A DNA stretch of 19,731 nucleotides from Thalassiosira profunda (GCA_036939355.1 JALLAP010000737.1:1-19731), one strand, 5' to 3'. Shown: positions 9,470-18,281, counted from the stretch's first letter. Numbers and translations: made by a program. Notes: generated from the sequence alone by a model not told the origin.

Positions 9470-9811
9470 ATGAAAGGGGCGCCGTTCGTGGAGCCTGCGG
9501 ATCGCACCGTCATTCCGCCTCAGCTTCCGAGCGGCCAGCCCGTCGTCTTTCGCTCGGAACTCATGATCCGAGGCATCAGCTTCGGCGGTCTGAGGGAGCG
9601 GTTCCGGAAGGGCATGAACGGTCCCGGCACCACGAACCGAGCGAAGGCAGTGCGGCTCAAGGACACGCACAAGCTCGAGTTCAACACGGACATCTTTCGC
9701 TTCTCGAACGAGCGCGTGAGCTGGATGAACGATTTCCGCGTCGCCGAGGTGTGGTTCGAGCCGTTGCCACGCGACAGCAGCAGCGACGAGGAAAGCGAGG
9801 ACGAGGATTGA
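9470..9811 (+). CDS. Small protein with acidic Ser/Asp/Glu tail, unknown function
   Basis: I do not recognise this 113-residue protein. It has a Pro-rich start (about 5-25), a mixed charged core with RSELMIRGISFGGLRERFRK (about 29-48) and a central Asn/Phe stretch, and ends in RDSSSDEESEDED, an acidic Ser-rich tail typical of nuclear or casein-kinase-2 substrate proteins. There is no signal peptide or membrane segment. The frame is open upstream of the ATG (NTRKG just before it), and a possible CAG acceptor at 9450-9452 suggests the ATG may lie inside a second exon, so the 5' end is uncertain. The third-position GC bias fits neighbouring genes. No domain is assigned. Confidence 0.55.
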   Translation: MKGAPFVEPADRTVIPPQLPSGQPVVFRSELMIRGISFGGLRERFRKGMNGPGTTNRAKAVRLKDTHKLEFNTDIFRFSNERVSWMNDFRVAEVWFEPLPRDSSSDEESEDED

Positions 9812-9966
9812 GCACGATGCGATTGGATCGGATCGGTGCACATCCTCGTCTTCTCATCTTGCAACTGATCCCAGCTTCATGTCTAGTAGATTGTGACATC
9901 GATCTAAGAGCAGCTGTTGTGTGTCCTCCCGATTGATTGTCGCATACCATAGCCTTGTGCCCAAAT

Positions 9967-10740
9967 TCATTTGCCATACCGTTGGTACTCTCGACTGTTG
10001 CTCGGCTCCCTTCGTCGGGACCCGCTGCTCTCGCCGCAATCGGCCTTGCCCTCCCTCTCGCGGGACGACGCGTTCTGGGGGACGAGGGGCGGGCTGTTGG
10101 TCGAGTTCGCGTTGAAGATGGCATGGAGAGCACGGTGCGGCTCGTCTTGGCGTCGTTCAAGTCGCTCTCCTCGAAGGAGTCGATCTCGGTGGAGGCCACG
10201 CCGGTGGGGATCGGGACGGGGTTGAAGCTGGAGTTGCTGCTGTCGACGTTAGGGATGAGGGGGGATGGATGGGACGAAGCAGCGCTGCCGCGGGCCTCTC
10301 CGAGGGCGCCTCCAGCGGGGCCATTGCATGTAAAGCTTGGGACGCTGCGCTGGGCGTTTGCGGCGTCATCACGCGCCGCGCCTCGTGCAGGGCAGCGCGG
10401 TGAAGCCGCGCCGCGTTGAGCCCGAGCGAGAGCAAGGCGACGCCGCGCAGGTGCGAGAATCGCCGCTCGGCGTTTTCTCAGTAGCGTGAAATAGCCGGGC
10501 GGCGATTTTGGTCGCGATTCAAAATCAACGTCAATCCACACACCCCCTTGGCTTCCTCTCGGCACGGCACGTTCACCTCGCCGCGCCGCCGGCACACTCT
10601 GCCGCCTGCCGCCTGCCGCCCAACACGCGCACGGCGACGAGGAGTAGATCGCCCTCCGCGAGGTGGTGGGTGTGGGCGACGAGGTGGTAGGCGTGGGCGG
10701 CGTGGCCGTGGGAGGGGCCGAGGCGGAGCGTGGGCGTTGA
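9967..10740 (-). pseudogene. Frame-broken coding-like region, unknown product
   Basis: No single frame gives a sensible gene, but four consecutive minus-strand segments look coding, with a strong bias to G/C in the third position. (i) 10740-10577: HAAHAYHLVAHTHHLAEGD and LLLVAVRVLGG. (ii) about 10475-10265: RRFSHLRGVALLSLG, LHRAALHEARRVM. (iii) about 10262-10130: SSNSSFNPVPIPTG, STEIDSFEESDLNDAK. (iv) about 10125 to a TGA at 9967-9969: AIFNANSTNSPPLVPQN. The steps ii-iii and iii-iv are each explained by one missing base; the first falls at a run of six C (10259-10264). Between i and ii an intron is likely, since both flanking frames stop there. The first half is helical; the second is Ser/Asn/Pro-rich and disordered. 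No start ATG was found. It may be a real gene with sequence errors, an unresolved intron structure, or a decayed gene. A plus-strand ORF (about 10104-10418) overlaps and is the main alternative. Confidence 0.35.
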
Positions 10741-11179
10741 TGTATGGTGTGTTGTCGAGCAAAGTGATGGCTCAAAAACGACACGCGTCAGCCCCCGCCC
10801 ACAGAGCCCAAGAGAGAGCTCTGTCCCACGACACTTATCTTACTGAGTGAGGCTGAGTGTCCCACTTGGCAAATTTTGGGTCTAGCAAATTGCAATTTTT
10901 GGGTGCATTGCTGCTCAATAGGTTCTCTTCCACCAGGCTGGGCCTTTGGTTTGAGGTTTTAGCTTCGACGGGGGCCATGGGGGATAGCCAAAGTCGGCCG
11001 CTCCGTCCAATTCGGGGTCCAATTTGAGCAGAGAGCCCAACTTTGAGTGTCTGTCAATCGTCGGCAAATGGTCGCCCGGTGTTGCCGTCACTGCGAGATA
11101 GAGAGCTAAAGACCCCCAATCAATGGAACCAGAGCAAAAAGATGAGACCAACACATGGGAGGGAGGTAAAAAGATGCGA
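10741..11179. other. Intergenic region left of tRNA-Ser
   Basis: About 440 bp without a convincing gene. It includes an imperfect direct repeat around 10868-10901 (GCAAATTTTGGGT and GCAATTTTTGGGT) and a short AGAGCTCT palindrome near 10816. The 5' end of the frame-broken minus-strand region may extend into its left part. Confidence 0.5.
11168..11172 (-). terminator. RNA polymerase III terminator of tRNA-Ser
   Basis: A run of five T on the minus strand begins 8 nt after the tRNA discriminator base, the usual Pol III termination signal. Confidence 0.75.
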
Positions 11180-11261
11180 CGGTTCCGGCAAGATTCGAAC
11201 TTGCGCGGCCAAAGGCCAGCAGATTTCAAGTCTGCCCCGTTAACCACTCCGGCACGAAACC
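11180..11261 (-). tRNA. tRNA-Ser (anticodon UGA)
   Basis: The minus strand folds as a full type II tRNA of 82 nt. The acceptor stem GGTTTCG/CGGAACC pairs over 7 bp with one G-U wobble; discriminator G. The D stem is CCG/CGG with GGTTAA in the loop. The anticodon stem GCAGA/TCTGC carries the loop CTTGAAA, giving anticodon TGA that reads UCA serine codons. The long variable arm has a GGCC-TTT-GGCC stem, diagnostic for Ser/Leu/eukaryotic type II tRNAs. The T arm GCAAG-TTCGAAT-CTTGC contains the B box GTTCGAATC. There is no intron and CCA is not encoded, as expected for a nuclear eukaryotic gene. Confidence 0.96.
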
Positions 11262-11285
11262 GCGACCTTATTTGTCAATTTTTAT

Positions 11286-11312
11286 AGTACATGTACTTTT
11301 ACGTACGTACGT
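11286..11312. promoter_or_regulatory. Paired palindromes upstream of tRNA-Ser and GNAT gene
   Basis: AGTACATGTACT (11286-11297) and ACGTACGTACGT (11301-11312) are two perfect 12-bp palindromes 3 bp apart. They sit 25 bp upstream of the tRNA 5' end and about 220 bp upstream of the GNAT ATG. The second resembles the ACGT elements in other intergenic regions here. A TTTTATAG element (11279-11286) abuts them. Confidence 0.45.
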
Positions 11313-11532
11313 TGCCCACGCACGCGAACTTTCGTCAAAATCCGTCGCGCACTTTCGGTTGCACTCGCTCCTTCACCCGCCTTAGCCTCCCCTTCCGCCC
11401 GCCCCGGCTCGCCCCCCCCCCCCCACGCCGCCGGCTGGTGACCGCTAGCAGCCCTGCTTGGTTTGTGGTGGCCGGCGCTGGCCGAGAGTGGGCCGGCGGC
11501 GGTGGAGCAAAATCAAAATAATACTTTCACCG

Positions 11533-13418
11533 ATGAGCTTCGCTGCTACCGTTGCCATCGCGGCCGTCGGCGCCCTCCTGCCGCCCCCGTCGCACGCGCT
11601 GTCGTCCGCCAGCTTCGATCGCCCGCGATGGCATTTTACGGCACTCGCTCTAAATAATTGCAATCGAGGCCTCCCTTCGTTCGCTCGGCGGGGAGAATCT
11701 GCGTTGAGGTTGAGGGCAGTAGTTGACAATCCGATTACGACGGAAGCACCGCGCCCCGATGCCGATGAGACTGACATTCCCGCCCCGCCGGGCGAGCTTC
11801 CATCGTTAACGGTGGTCGCCGGGCCGGGGGCGACGATTACGTCCGTCTCGAGCGGCGTGGCCGTCGAGCAAGAGCTGTGGGCGAGCGAAGACTTTCCTTC
11901 TGAGCACATCGGGGTAGGCAGCGACGCTGTTGATTATGATTCATTCCTGGGCGATATATTTCAGGAGGGAGAAAGCATCCTGGCAGATATCACAAATGAA
12001 TACGAGATTGACGAGGATGCAGGGTCAGAATCTACCCAACTCGACGACGGTGAAACGGAGAGCGAAGAAGAGACCAGCAACGAAGGCGAACGCTCCAGCA
12101 GCACCGAGTCGGATGATTCTACGATACGCTCGGCAATGGCCAAAAGTGCCCTGCTTCACCGTGCAGGCATTGCTGGTAGAGCCAGAAAATCGTCCCGGAG
12201 CAATGGGCGGTCGTCGCAGGCGAAATCCTACGTGAACAAACGAGGCTCGGGCAGGGCCCAGGGCGTCGGGGGTATCGGGAGAGTGCTGGGGACGGTGCGC
12301 ACTGCGGCGGCCGCTGCGGCAAAACAGAAAGAGAGTGGGGGAGACGCAATTCCTGGAGATGGAGACGACAATTTGACAACCAAGAATGCTCTGACAAACC
12401 CAACGACTTGGAAGAGCGCCATTCAATCCACCGTGGCGGACATGCTGAAACGCCAAGACTTTGCCGTTCAACGACAAAGCGTCAAATCGCCTCCAGGGAC
12501 CACGTCCATGGGAATATTGGGCGACGTCGTCCGAGAGGAGCTTCCTACCATCCCTCCCCTCCCTGGCGCCTCTCTGGTCCGCACCAGTTCATCCACATCA
12601 ACATCCAAACCCCAGCTCAACATACGGTCCTCAGTGCCACACTCGATGGACGACAAACAAATTGCCAATTTGAGGCTGTCGGTCTTCTCTCGATTCGACG
12701 GGAGCAACAGCGAATCTTTCGAAGTCGATCGTTGGAAGTGCTCAATACCCGGAGGAGGAGAGGGGCCGTGGTGCTGGTGGCCGAGGCGCCAGAGGGAGCT
12801 GGGGAGGCGAATCGCTACCCTAATGAAATGGAAGCGAGGATTGCTAGTGGGCATCACTACGGAGAAACAAACGGGGCGTCTTCCGTTGCAACAGAGACAT
12901 CGCTGACCGTGGCTTCTGTCCGCGGAGCAACCATCACATCTGCGTCCGCTGGTGTCGGCGTGGACCAAGATGGCGACGGACCAATCATCGGCAGCGTTGA
13001 GTGCAGCCATCAAGAATTTTGCGGCACGATGCTGGGAAGCTCGCGGCCGAAAGGCGCTTTGCTGTACGTCACCGAAGTGGCAGTCAAGACGGACGCGCGA
13101 AGGTGCGGGGCCGGCGCCCTGTTGATGGAGGGGGTGGACGAAGTGGCCGCCCTGCGCAACGTCGAGACCATCTACCTCCACGTCGACGTGACCAACCGCG
13201 CCGCTGTCGCCATGTACGAAAAGTGCGGCTATCACTATTTGGACAAGCGAGAGCCCGTTTATGCACAGTTCACGGCGTCCCTCAACCTTCACGACGGCGC
13301 GATGCACGGCCGCAAGCATTTTTTGATGTGCAAAAACGTTCGACAAGCGACCTGGTTGGACGGCGACAACTACTTTCTGTTCTCCGAGTCCAGAGAAGGC
13401 GTGCTATGGGGCTGCTAG
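11533..13418 (+). CDS. GNAT-family N-acetyltransferase with long disordered N-terminus, frame-broken as read
   Basis: The ATG at 11533 starts a signal peptide (MSFAATVAIAAVGALLP...SHA), suggesting ER or plastid routing. Residues about 60-370 are low complexity: an acidic Glu/Ser stretch (150-205), a basic Ser/Arg stretch and an Ala run. The GNAT domain begins at IANLRLSVFSRFD. The frame then switches at 12715-12720: reading one extra T in CTTT gives SESFRSRSLEVLNTRRRRGAVVLVAE, the expected continuation, and a 628-residue protein. Acetyl-CoA motif A is LYVTEVAVKTDARRCGAGAL with the R-x-x-G-x-G loop; motif B is YLHVDVTNRAAVAMYEKCGY. FTASLNLHDGA...H near the end is shared with algal plastid-type GNATs. 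It should transfer acetyl from acetyl-CoA to an amine; the substrate is unknown. A short segment (SLTV..GATITS.S.GV.V.Q) occurs twice, near residue 95 and inside the GNAT domain. Confidence 0.82.
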
Positions 13419-13948
13419 GCTAGTTTTCCGCCCCAGACGCCTTGTAAACTTATCATTGTACTGTAAAGAGCTAGTGAAGAGTCTATTCCGACGAGAGTGG
13501 GTTAGGTGGTGCTCACTCCAGAGAGATGATGTGCTGCCACCCAAGACCAACCTTCGCAGACGAAGGTATACAGTTGAAAGTTTCGCGCACTCGACAAATT
13601 TGGGCCGGCAGAGGAGCCTCGTCCAACGTCTCGAAGCGGCAGCGCAACACAGTGGGGCGACCCCCAACCCGAAGGAGGTGCACGAAGCATTCTCGGGCGC
13701 GGAGGCCCCTCGCTTCGCGCACAGGTCCATATTTTCGCTGCGCAGTTGCAGACGCTTCCGAGCGAGAGATGCATGCACCTTCCCAAGCTCGCTCTGCTGC
13801 GAGAGAGAGGCCGACGCCGAGCCGATGGAGGCAAATCAGTGCATGCGGCGCCCTTGCGTGAGATTCTATCCGTCGCCCTGCAGCGAGTCGATCCCATTGG
13901 ACGAGTTGCAACACCTATATTGGACGAGTTGCAACGTCGCCGGATGAC
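13419..13948. other. Intergenic region before the large acidic protein gene
   Basis: This 530-bp region has overlapping ORFs on both strands, none with recognisable protein features or convincing codon bias, so I call no gene. Its right end holds a perfect 17-bp direct repeat just before the next ATG. The left part should carry the GNAT 3' untranslated region. Confidence 0.5.
13896..13935. repeat. Perfect 17-bp direct repeat, 23-bp period, just upstream of an ATG
   Basis: ATTGGACGAGTTGCAAC occurs at 13896-13912 and again at 13919-13935, the second copy ending 13 bp before the ATG at 13949. Each copy ends in TTGCAA, a palindromic bZIP/C-EBP-like half-site combination. The 23-bp period is close to two helical turns. 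It may be a promoter or 5'-leader element, or a recent small duplication. Confidence 0.6.
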
Positions 13949-16690
13949 ATGCTCGAGCTCGATCAGGACTACATGCAGGCGGCCCTGACGACCGTCGCCG
14001 AGGGTGGCACAGAGACCCTAGCGGTGGACAAGGCGCCGCCGAGCGGCAAGATCCACCTCCTGCCGCGCATCCACAGCCGGCAGCTCTTCGCCCGCGCCCC
14101 GACGATGCATCGCGAGCCGAGCCGGGACCTCATGGAGCGCGCCCGCTCCGGCGACCTCCTTCCGGGGGACGTGCCCGCGGGCGTCCACGTCGACGAGTCG
14201 CTGCTGCGCGCGACGAGCTCGCTGTCGATGCGCTCGCTGCGGGACAAGTGCGAGCTGCACGAGTGGCCGGAGCTGCGGGAGGGCGGGGATCTGGACGAGG
14301 GCGCCAGGGCGGCGAGGATTGCGGCGGTGGCCCAAAAGGCCGTCGAGGAGGTGGCGGCCAGGAAGGCCGAGCAAGAGGAAGATGCCAGGGTGGATGTCGC
14401 CGAGGAGACTACGAACGAGGACACGATCAATGTGGGAGTAGAGGTCGACGAGCTGGCAAAGCCGTGGGACGATGTGCCTTCTTCCGTGCCCAAGAGGACC
14501 GCCTTCTGGGAAAGGAAGTTGGGCAACCTTCGGAAGAAGAGGAGCGAACACGCCAAGAAGCCGACTTCGCAGACTTCTGCTGAGCCTGCCGCAGCTACTG
14601 CCGATAGGGAAAATAAGTTGGCCAAGCTGAGAAGCCGGGTGCACCTGCTGGGCTCCAAGCGGAAGACGACGCGGGCCAGGGAACAGGCGGCCACGAGCAG
14701 TCAACCGAGCCAACAGGAGTCATCCACATCCAAAGTGGACGAGGTCGGACCAAGCACCCCCATCAAGCCGACCCCGAGCGTGGTAAGCGAGGACCCCACA
14801 CTGGCCCACGTCATCGTGACCTCCGTGAAGGTCCTCTCGGGCGATGCCATCGCACAGGATCCTGCTGACACGCCCACCACGGCAGCGAGCGCGGCGTCCA
14901 CCCTCCCCTCGCCTGTGGCCGATTCCGTTAGCACCACCTATTCTAACTCTATCGAAGGGCCGAGCGGGTTCACTCCCAGCCCAATGAAGGTCGCGGAAGA
15001 GGGCGAGACGACTGAACCCAACAATGGGCAGGTGTTGCTGCCTCCCGATATGCCCATTGCCGAACCGAAGAGGACGCTCGAGGCAACCTCGATCGAGCGT
15101 TCGGACACGTACGTCTCCCAGGAGGGGCAGGAGCAGGAGGACTTGTCTGTCGTTACCGAGCCCGATCCAGAGGTGGAAATGCTTCCCACGCCAGCGTCGT
15201 CGATTGCCGAGGACGAACAGGACTCCAACCAGGGTACTGGTGGCAGAAAGGAACGCGAGGAAGAGTTCGTGCCGATGGAGGACATTTTCCGGAACTCGTC
15301 CAGGCTCCAGACGCTCATCGAGCAGAAGGAGATCAATGGTGCTGAGGAGGAGTGGTTGGAGGGCAAAGACGCAGAAGAGGAGGCAGCAATCGTTGGCCCT
15401 GCGGCCAAGGAACTGGTAGCCGAGACACCCGATTCAGAAAAAGAGGATGATCTAGGAGCAAGCGAGGACGACGACGATTCGCTCCACATCGTCTACGCCA
15501 ACGAAGCCAACGGGGTCATCGGGACGTCGACCGACGTCCTTGTCGAGGTGTCATCCCTTCCAGAGGGCGATGAAGATGTGGAGGTCATCAAGTGTCTCGG
15601 CCTGGACGAGATTGCTTTGGAGAGTGGCGTCGATGCCGAGGCGGAGCCTATGGACGAGGAGAACGCTAAGGAGGACGTGGACTCACAGAAGCAGGGAAGC
15701 AAGGCGACCAAGGAGTCCAACAAGACCGCTGGGACTGATGGCACGACCAAGTCGGAGTCCTTCAAGGCCTCGTCGAGCAAGCTAGGGAACCCAGCTAGTG
15801 ACGCCTCGCCGGACACTCCAAAGTCCCGCTCGTCCCGCTCATCCGGACGCCTCGGACGATTGGTGGCGCGCGAGAAGTCCGAGCGCCGCCCCAGTGGGAG
15901 GTTCCTTCGCAAGAAGAGGCTGCAGCAGCACCTGCTGGCTGGCGTCAAGCAACGCAGCGATAACGCAAGCGAAGCCAGCAGGAGCAAGACTGGTCTGTCA
16001 GTCGAGGCGAGGGAAGCTGTCCAGGAAGCCCTGACCACGCCAGAGGGTCAGGACTTCCTCATCGTCACCCCTGTCGACGCGCCGGTCACAGTGGAACATG
16101 TCCAGGCCGTGGCGGGAGAGCTTGGGGCCATCGAGCTAAGAAGGCAGAAGACCGGGCTGAGTCCGAAGGCCCGGTATGCACTTGCTGAGGATCGGGAATC
16201 TGCGGACGACGTTGACTCGTCTCGCTTTCAGAGTCAGAAACAGGGGCTTCCGCCGTCGAGGTCGAACGGAACGTCCGACGACGAGGTCACCCTCGACCAA
16301 TACGACTGGGACCTCGACACCCTCGACAGCGAGGCGAGCACGTTTGTATCCGAGAAAAGCGTGCTTCCCAACGGCCAGCAACAGTGCGCGTTCGAACCCT
16401 TTGGGATTCCGCAGGAGGAGCTGGTCGATGACCTAATGGAAGCGTTCGATGACACTGTTGGTCAATTCATGTCCGACATTGGCCTTGTTAAGCAAGTTGG
16501 CGACGCCGACAGCAGCGGGCGGGTGAGCGAAATGACGAGGAAGAGGGCGAAAAGGGTTTCCAACCGTAGGTCTGGCGGGAGGAACTTGGACAACCATCGC
16601 GGCCGCAACGATAACGACCGCCGCAAGCGCGGTGGAGAGAACAAGAGCGGCGATAACGCGCCCTGGGACACGAGGAGGATGGAGGTGTAA
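13949..16690 (+). CDS. Large acidic low-complexity protein (913 aa), unknown function
   Basis: I do not recognise this protein. The ATG at 13949 is the first in frame after a TGA at 13859. There is no signal peptide and no strong membrane segment. Residues about 110-150 are Ala/Glu/Arg-rich and probably helical; about 180-250 is basic (RKKRSEHAKK, GSKRKTTRAREQ); about 260-600 is acidic and Ser/Thr/Pro/Glu-rich, likely disordered; about 620-660 is Ser/Arg-rich. A short motif recurs near the C-terminus: SKTGLSVEAREAV (about 678), QKTGLSPKARYAL (about 732) and QKQGLPPSR (about 762). The predicted folded patch is EPFGIPQEELVDDLMEAF and FMSDIGLV (about 815-850), followed by a strongly basic tail rich in Arg, Asn and Gly, which could bind nucleic acid. 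The reading frame is intact over 2.7 kb with steady codon bias, so it is very likely expressed. Function is unknown. Confidence 0.8.
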   Translation: MLELDQDYMQAALTTVAEGGTETLAVDKAPPSGKIHLLPRIHSRQLFARAPTMHREPSRDLMERARSGDLLPGDVPAGVHVDESLLRATSSLSMRSLRDKCELHEWPELREGGDLDEGARAARIAAVAQKAVEEVAARKAEQEEDARVDVAEETTNEDTINVGVEVDELAKPWDDVPSSVPKRTAFWERKLGNLRKKRSEHAKKPTSQTSAEPAAATADRENKLAKLRSRVHLLGSKRKTTRAREQAATSSQPSQQESSTSKVDEVGPSTPIKPTPSVVSEDPTLAHVIVTSVKVLSGDAIAQDPADTPTTAASAASTLPSPVADSVSTTYSNSIEGPSGFTPSPMKVAEEGETTEPNNGQVLLPPDMPIAEPKRTLEATSIERSDTYVSQEGQEQEDLSVVTEPDPEVEMLPTPASSIAEDEQDSNQGTGGRKEREEEFVPMEDIFRNSSRLQTLIEQKEINGAEEEWLEGKDAEEEAAIVGPAAKELVAETPDSEKEDDLGASEDDDDSLHIVYANEANGVIGTSTDVLVEVSSLPEGDEDVEVIKCLGLDEIALESGVDAEAEPMDEENAKEDVDSQKQGSKATKESNKTAGTDGTTKSESFKASSSKLGNPASDASPDTPKSRSSRSSGRLGRLVAREKSERRPSGRFLRKKRLQQHLLAGVKQRSDNASEASRSKTGLSVEAREAVQEALTTPEGQDFLIVTPVDAPVTVEHVQAVAGELGAIELRRQKTGLSPKARYALAEDRESADDVDSSRFQSQKQGLPPSRSNGTSDDEVTLDQYDWDLDTLDSEASTFVSEKSVLPNGQQQCAFEPFGIPQEELVDDLMEAFDDTVGQFMSDIGLVKQVGDADSSGRVSEMTRKRAKRVSNRRSGGRNLDNHRGRNDNDRRKRGGENKSGDNAPWDTRRMEV

Positions 16691-16820
16691 AGACGCACTG
16701 TGATGAGAGAGTGTTGCATTGTTTTGTTCGTTTAGGTGTCGAGTTGTTGTCGAAAGAGGGCTGGGTTGCACAGAGAACATCGTGCCCAGCCGTAAGCTAG
16801 TGAAATTCTACATCGCAATC

Positions 16821-18086
16821 TTAAGCAGCCGAGATCTTGCGCACCACTTGAATGATATCCTTCCAAAGGGCATCCTTCGGACCCGGAAGGCCGTGGGCGT
16901 ACCCGCCCAGTCCCTCCTTATCCCGCGGCCACACCTTGTTCATCAGATCCTTGATATCATCGTCCGACATCCCTGGAGATTTGTGAATTGTCTGCAGGAC
17001 TTCCCAGAACGCTAGAGACTCTCCGCTCTCGACATAATGGAAACTGATTGTTTGTATCGAGCAGCATTCCGCCCCCGACTGCAGTCTGTGATGAAATCGC
17101 TCGTCGACTCCTAGTATGCCATCGAGAGTCTCGTGCTTTTTCATGTACCAATCGTCCACCTTGCCGCTGACCGTGCGAACGATCCCGTAGGCGTGGAAAA
17201 GGTGCGACAGGTCTCGCTTGTCGCGCGTATCCACCATTGGCACTTTCAACACCTCTCCAAAACACTTGGCAGTGAGGAGGCCGGGATTTCCCTGGAGCCA
17301 CTTGGACGCGTTCTCCGGGGAGCACTTCGATTGCGGAGTCGCCCATTCTTTAATGATCCGCCCCATCGTTCGTCGGGAGAGCACGTAGCCGGCGGCGCCG
17401 GAGTTGAAGGCCGATTCGCCCTTTCCTTTGAGCAGATGGCCAGCGTACAAGTCCTCTGAGCTGTCCCTTCCTTTCAGAAACGCGCACAGGTGATCCGGCA
17501 ATACAAAGGTGTGATCGTTGACAAAGAAGGCAAAGTCTGGATTGACATCCTTGAAAATTGTTCGGATGACGTGTTGCAGGCGTTCCACTCCCTTGTCGAC
17601 AGTTATGTGCTCCGGCACCACGAGATTTTTGGGGTACGCGCCGGAGGACGAATTGTCAATGAAATCTCCGCTTGGGTACTCGTCTTTGCTGTGGACTGCA
17701 TTTGATGACGGCCCCCACGTCTTGGCAATGTTGGTGAGCCGCAGCGGTCTGGCATCCGGTTTCACCACGCTCGGCATGACAACGGTGACAAATAACGGCT
17801 TCCCACTTCCTTCATTCCTGGCTTTTGGGCCACCCACTCGGGCTGCGCCTCCACTCCTGCCCGCATCAACCATTGCATCGCCTCTCCCTACTCCCACCCG
17901 GGAAAGGAGCAGCACTGCACAAGTGAACAGCCCAATAATCGCCACTACTCGAACCCACACAGCAACGTGCAACTGGGCGTGCTGCCGCGCCGTGATGTTG
18001 GGGATCTTCGCTGCCACGATGTGCACCGGCTCGGACTCGACGGAGTGCTTTGCGGTTGGCCGGTGGCGGATGTTGGCGCTGCTCAT
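16821..18086 (-). CDS. GT31-like type II membrane glycosyltransferase (C1GALT-like), altered DxD
   Basis: The start at the ATG at 18086 gives 421 residues; the frame is open further upstream but begins with a TTG. A short cytoplasmic tail is followed by one membrane anchor (VAVWVRVVAIIGLFTCAVLLL), the type II topology of Golgi glycosyltransferases. The lumenal domain follows the GT31/core-1 galactosyltransferase order: ITVDKGVERLQHVIRTIFKD, then DFAFFVNDHTFVLPDHL at the metal-binding position, LYAGHLLKG, FNSGAAGYVLSRRTM, KWLQGNPGLLTAKCFGEVL, VDTRDKRDLSHLFHAYGIV, and CCSIQTISFHYVE. Such enzymes transfer a hexose from a UDP-sugar in the secretory pathway. The usual DDD/DxD is NDH here, so metal binding or activity may differ. 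Acceptor and donor are unknown. It is divergent from the phosphatase gene. Confidence 0.8.
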   Translation of the reverse strand: MSSANIRHRPTAKHSVESEPVHIVAAKIPNITARQHAQLHVAVWVRVVAIIGLFTCAVLLLSRVGVGRGDAMVDAGRSGGAARVGGPKARNEGSGKPLFVTVVMPSVVKPDARPLRLTNIAKTWGPSSNAVHSKDEYPSGDFIDNSSSGAYPKNLVVPEHITVDKGVERLQHVIRTIFKDVNPDFAFFVNDHTFVLPDHLCAFLKGRDSSEDLYAGHLLKGKGESAFNSGAAGYVLSRRTMGRIIKEWATPQSKCSPENASKWLQGNPGLLTAKCFGEVLKVPMVDTRDKRDLSHLFHAYGIVRTVSGKVDDWYMKKHETLDGILGVDERFHHRLQSGAECCSIQTISFHYVESGESLAFWEVLQTIHKSPGMSDDDIKDLMNKVWPRDKEGLGGYAHGLPGPKDALWKDIIQVVRKISAA

Positions 18087-18281
18087 CTCCTGCACCGTCT
18101 GCGGCCCGACAAATAGCGCGGTCGCTCGGCAGCCGCAAGCTACGCCAGACCATGCAACGATGAGGGGCCGGCCAGGTAGATAACGAGGAGGTTCGGCGGT
18201 CCTGTCGGCGTTGCTTGCACTGCAACATTGCAACTGATTCGCTCGCTTGCATGCAGCACGAGTTAGCTACCTGACGGCCAA

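Noticed and set aside
9854..10039. Minus-strand 61-codon ORF
   Set aside because: Its codon bias is weak and it overlaps a better-biased frame that stops at 9967.
10577..10740. Tetratricopeptide repeat in the minus-strand fragment
   Set aside because: The Ala/His-rich helical pattern resembles a TPR but the spacing to the Gly turn is off by one residue, so no domain is claimed.
9681..10784. Long minus-strand ORF (367 codons)
   Set aside because: Its ends are Arg/Pro/Thr-rich and run antisense through the small ORF at 9470-9811; only its middle looks coding. It starts with GTG. I replaced it by the multi-frame description.
13456..13947. Overlapping ORFs before the large acidic protein
   Set aside because: Several frames on both strands are open, but none shows protein-like composition or a recognisable motif; this looks like GC-rich non-stop sequence.
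16821..18233. Longer glycosyltransferase start at 18233
   Set aside because: It begins with TTG; the ATG at 18086 gives a normal type II membrane protein with a short cytoplasmic tail.
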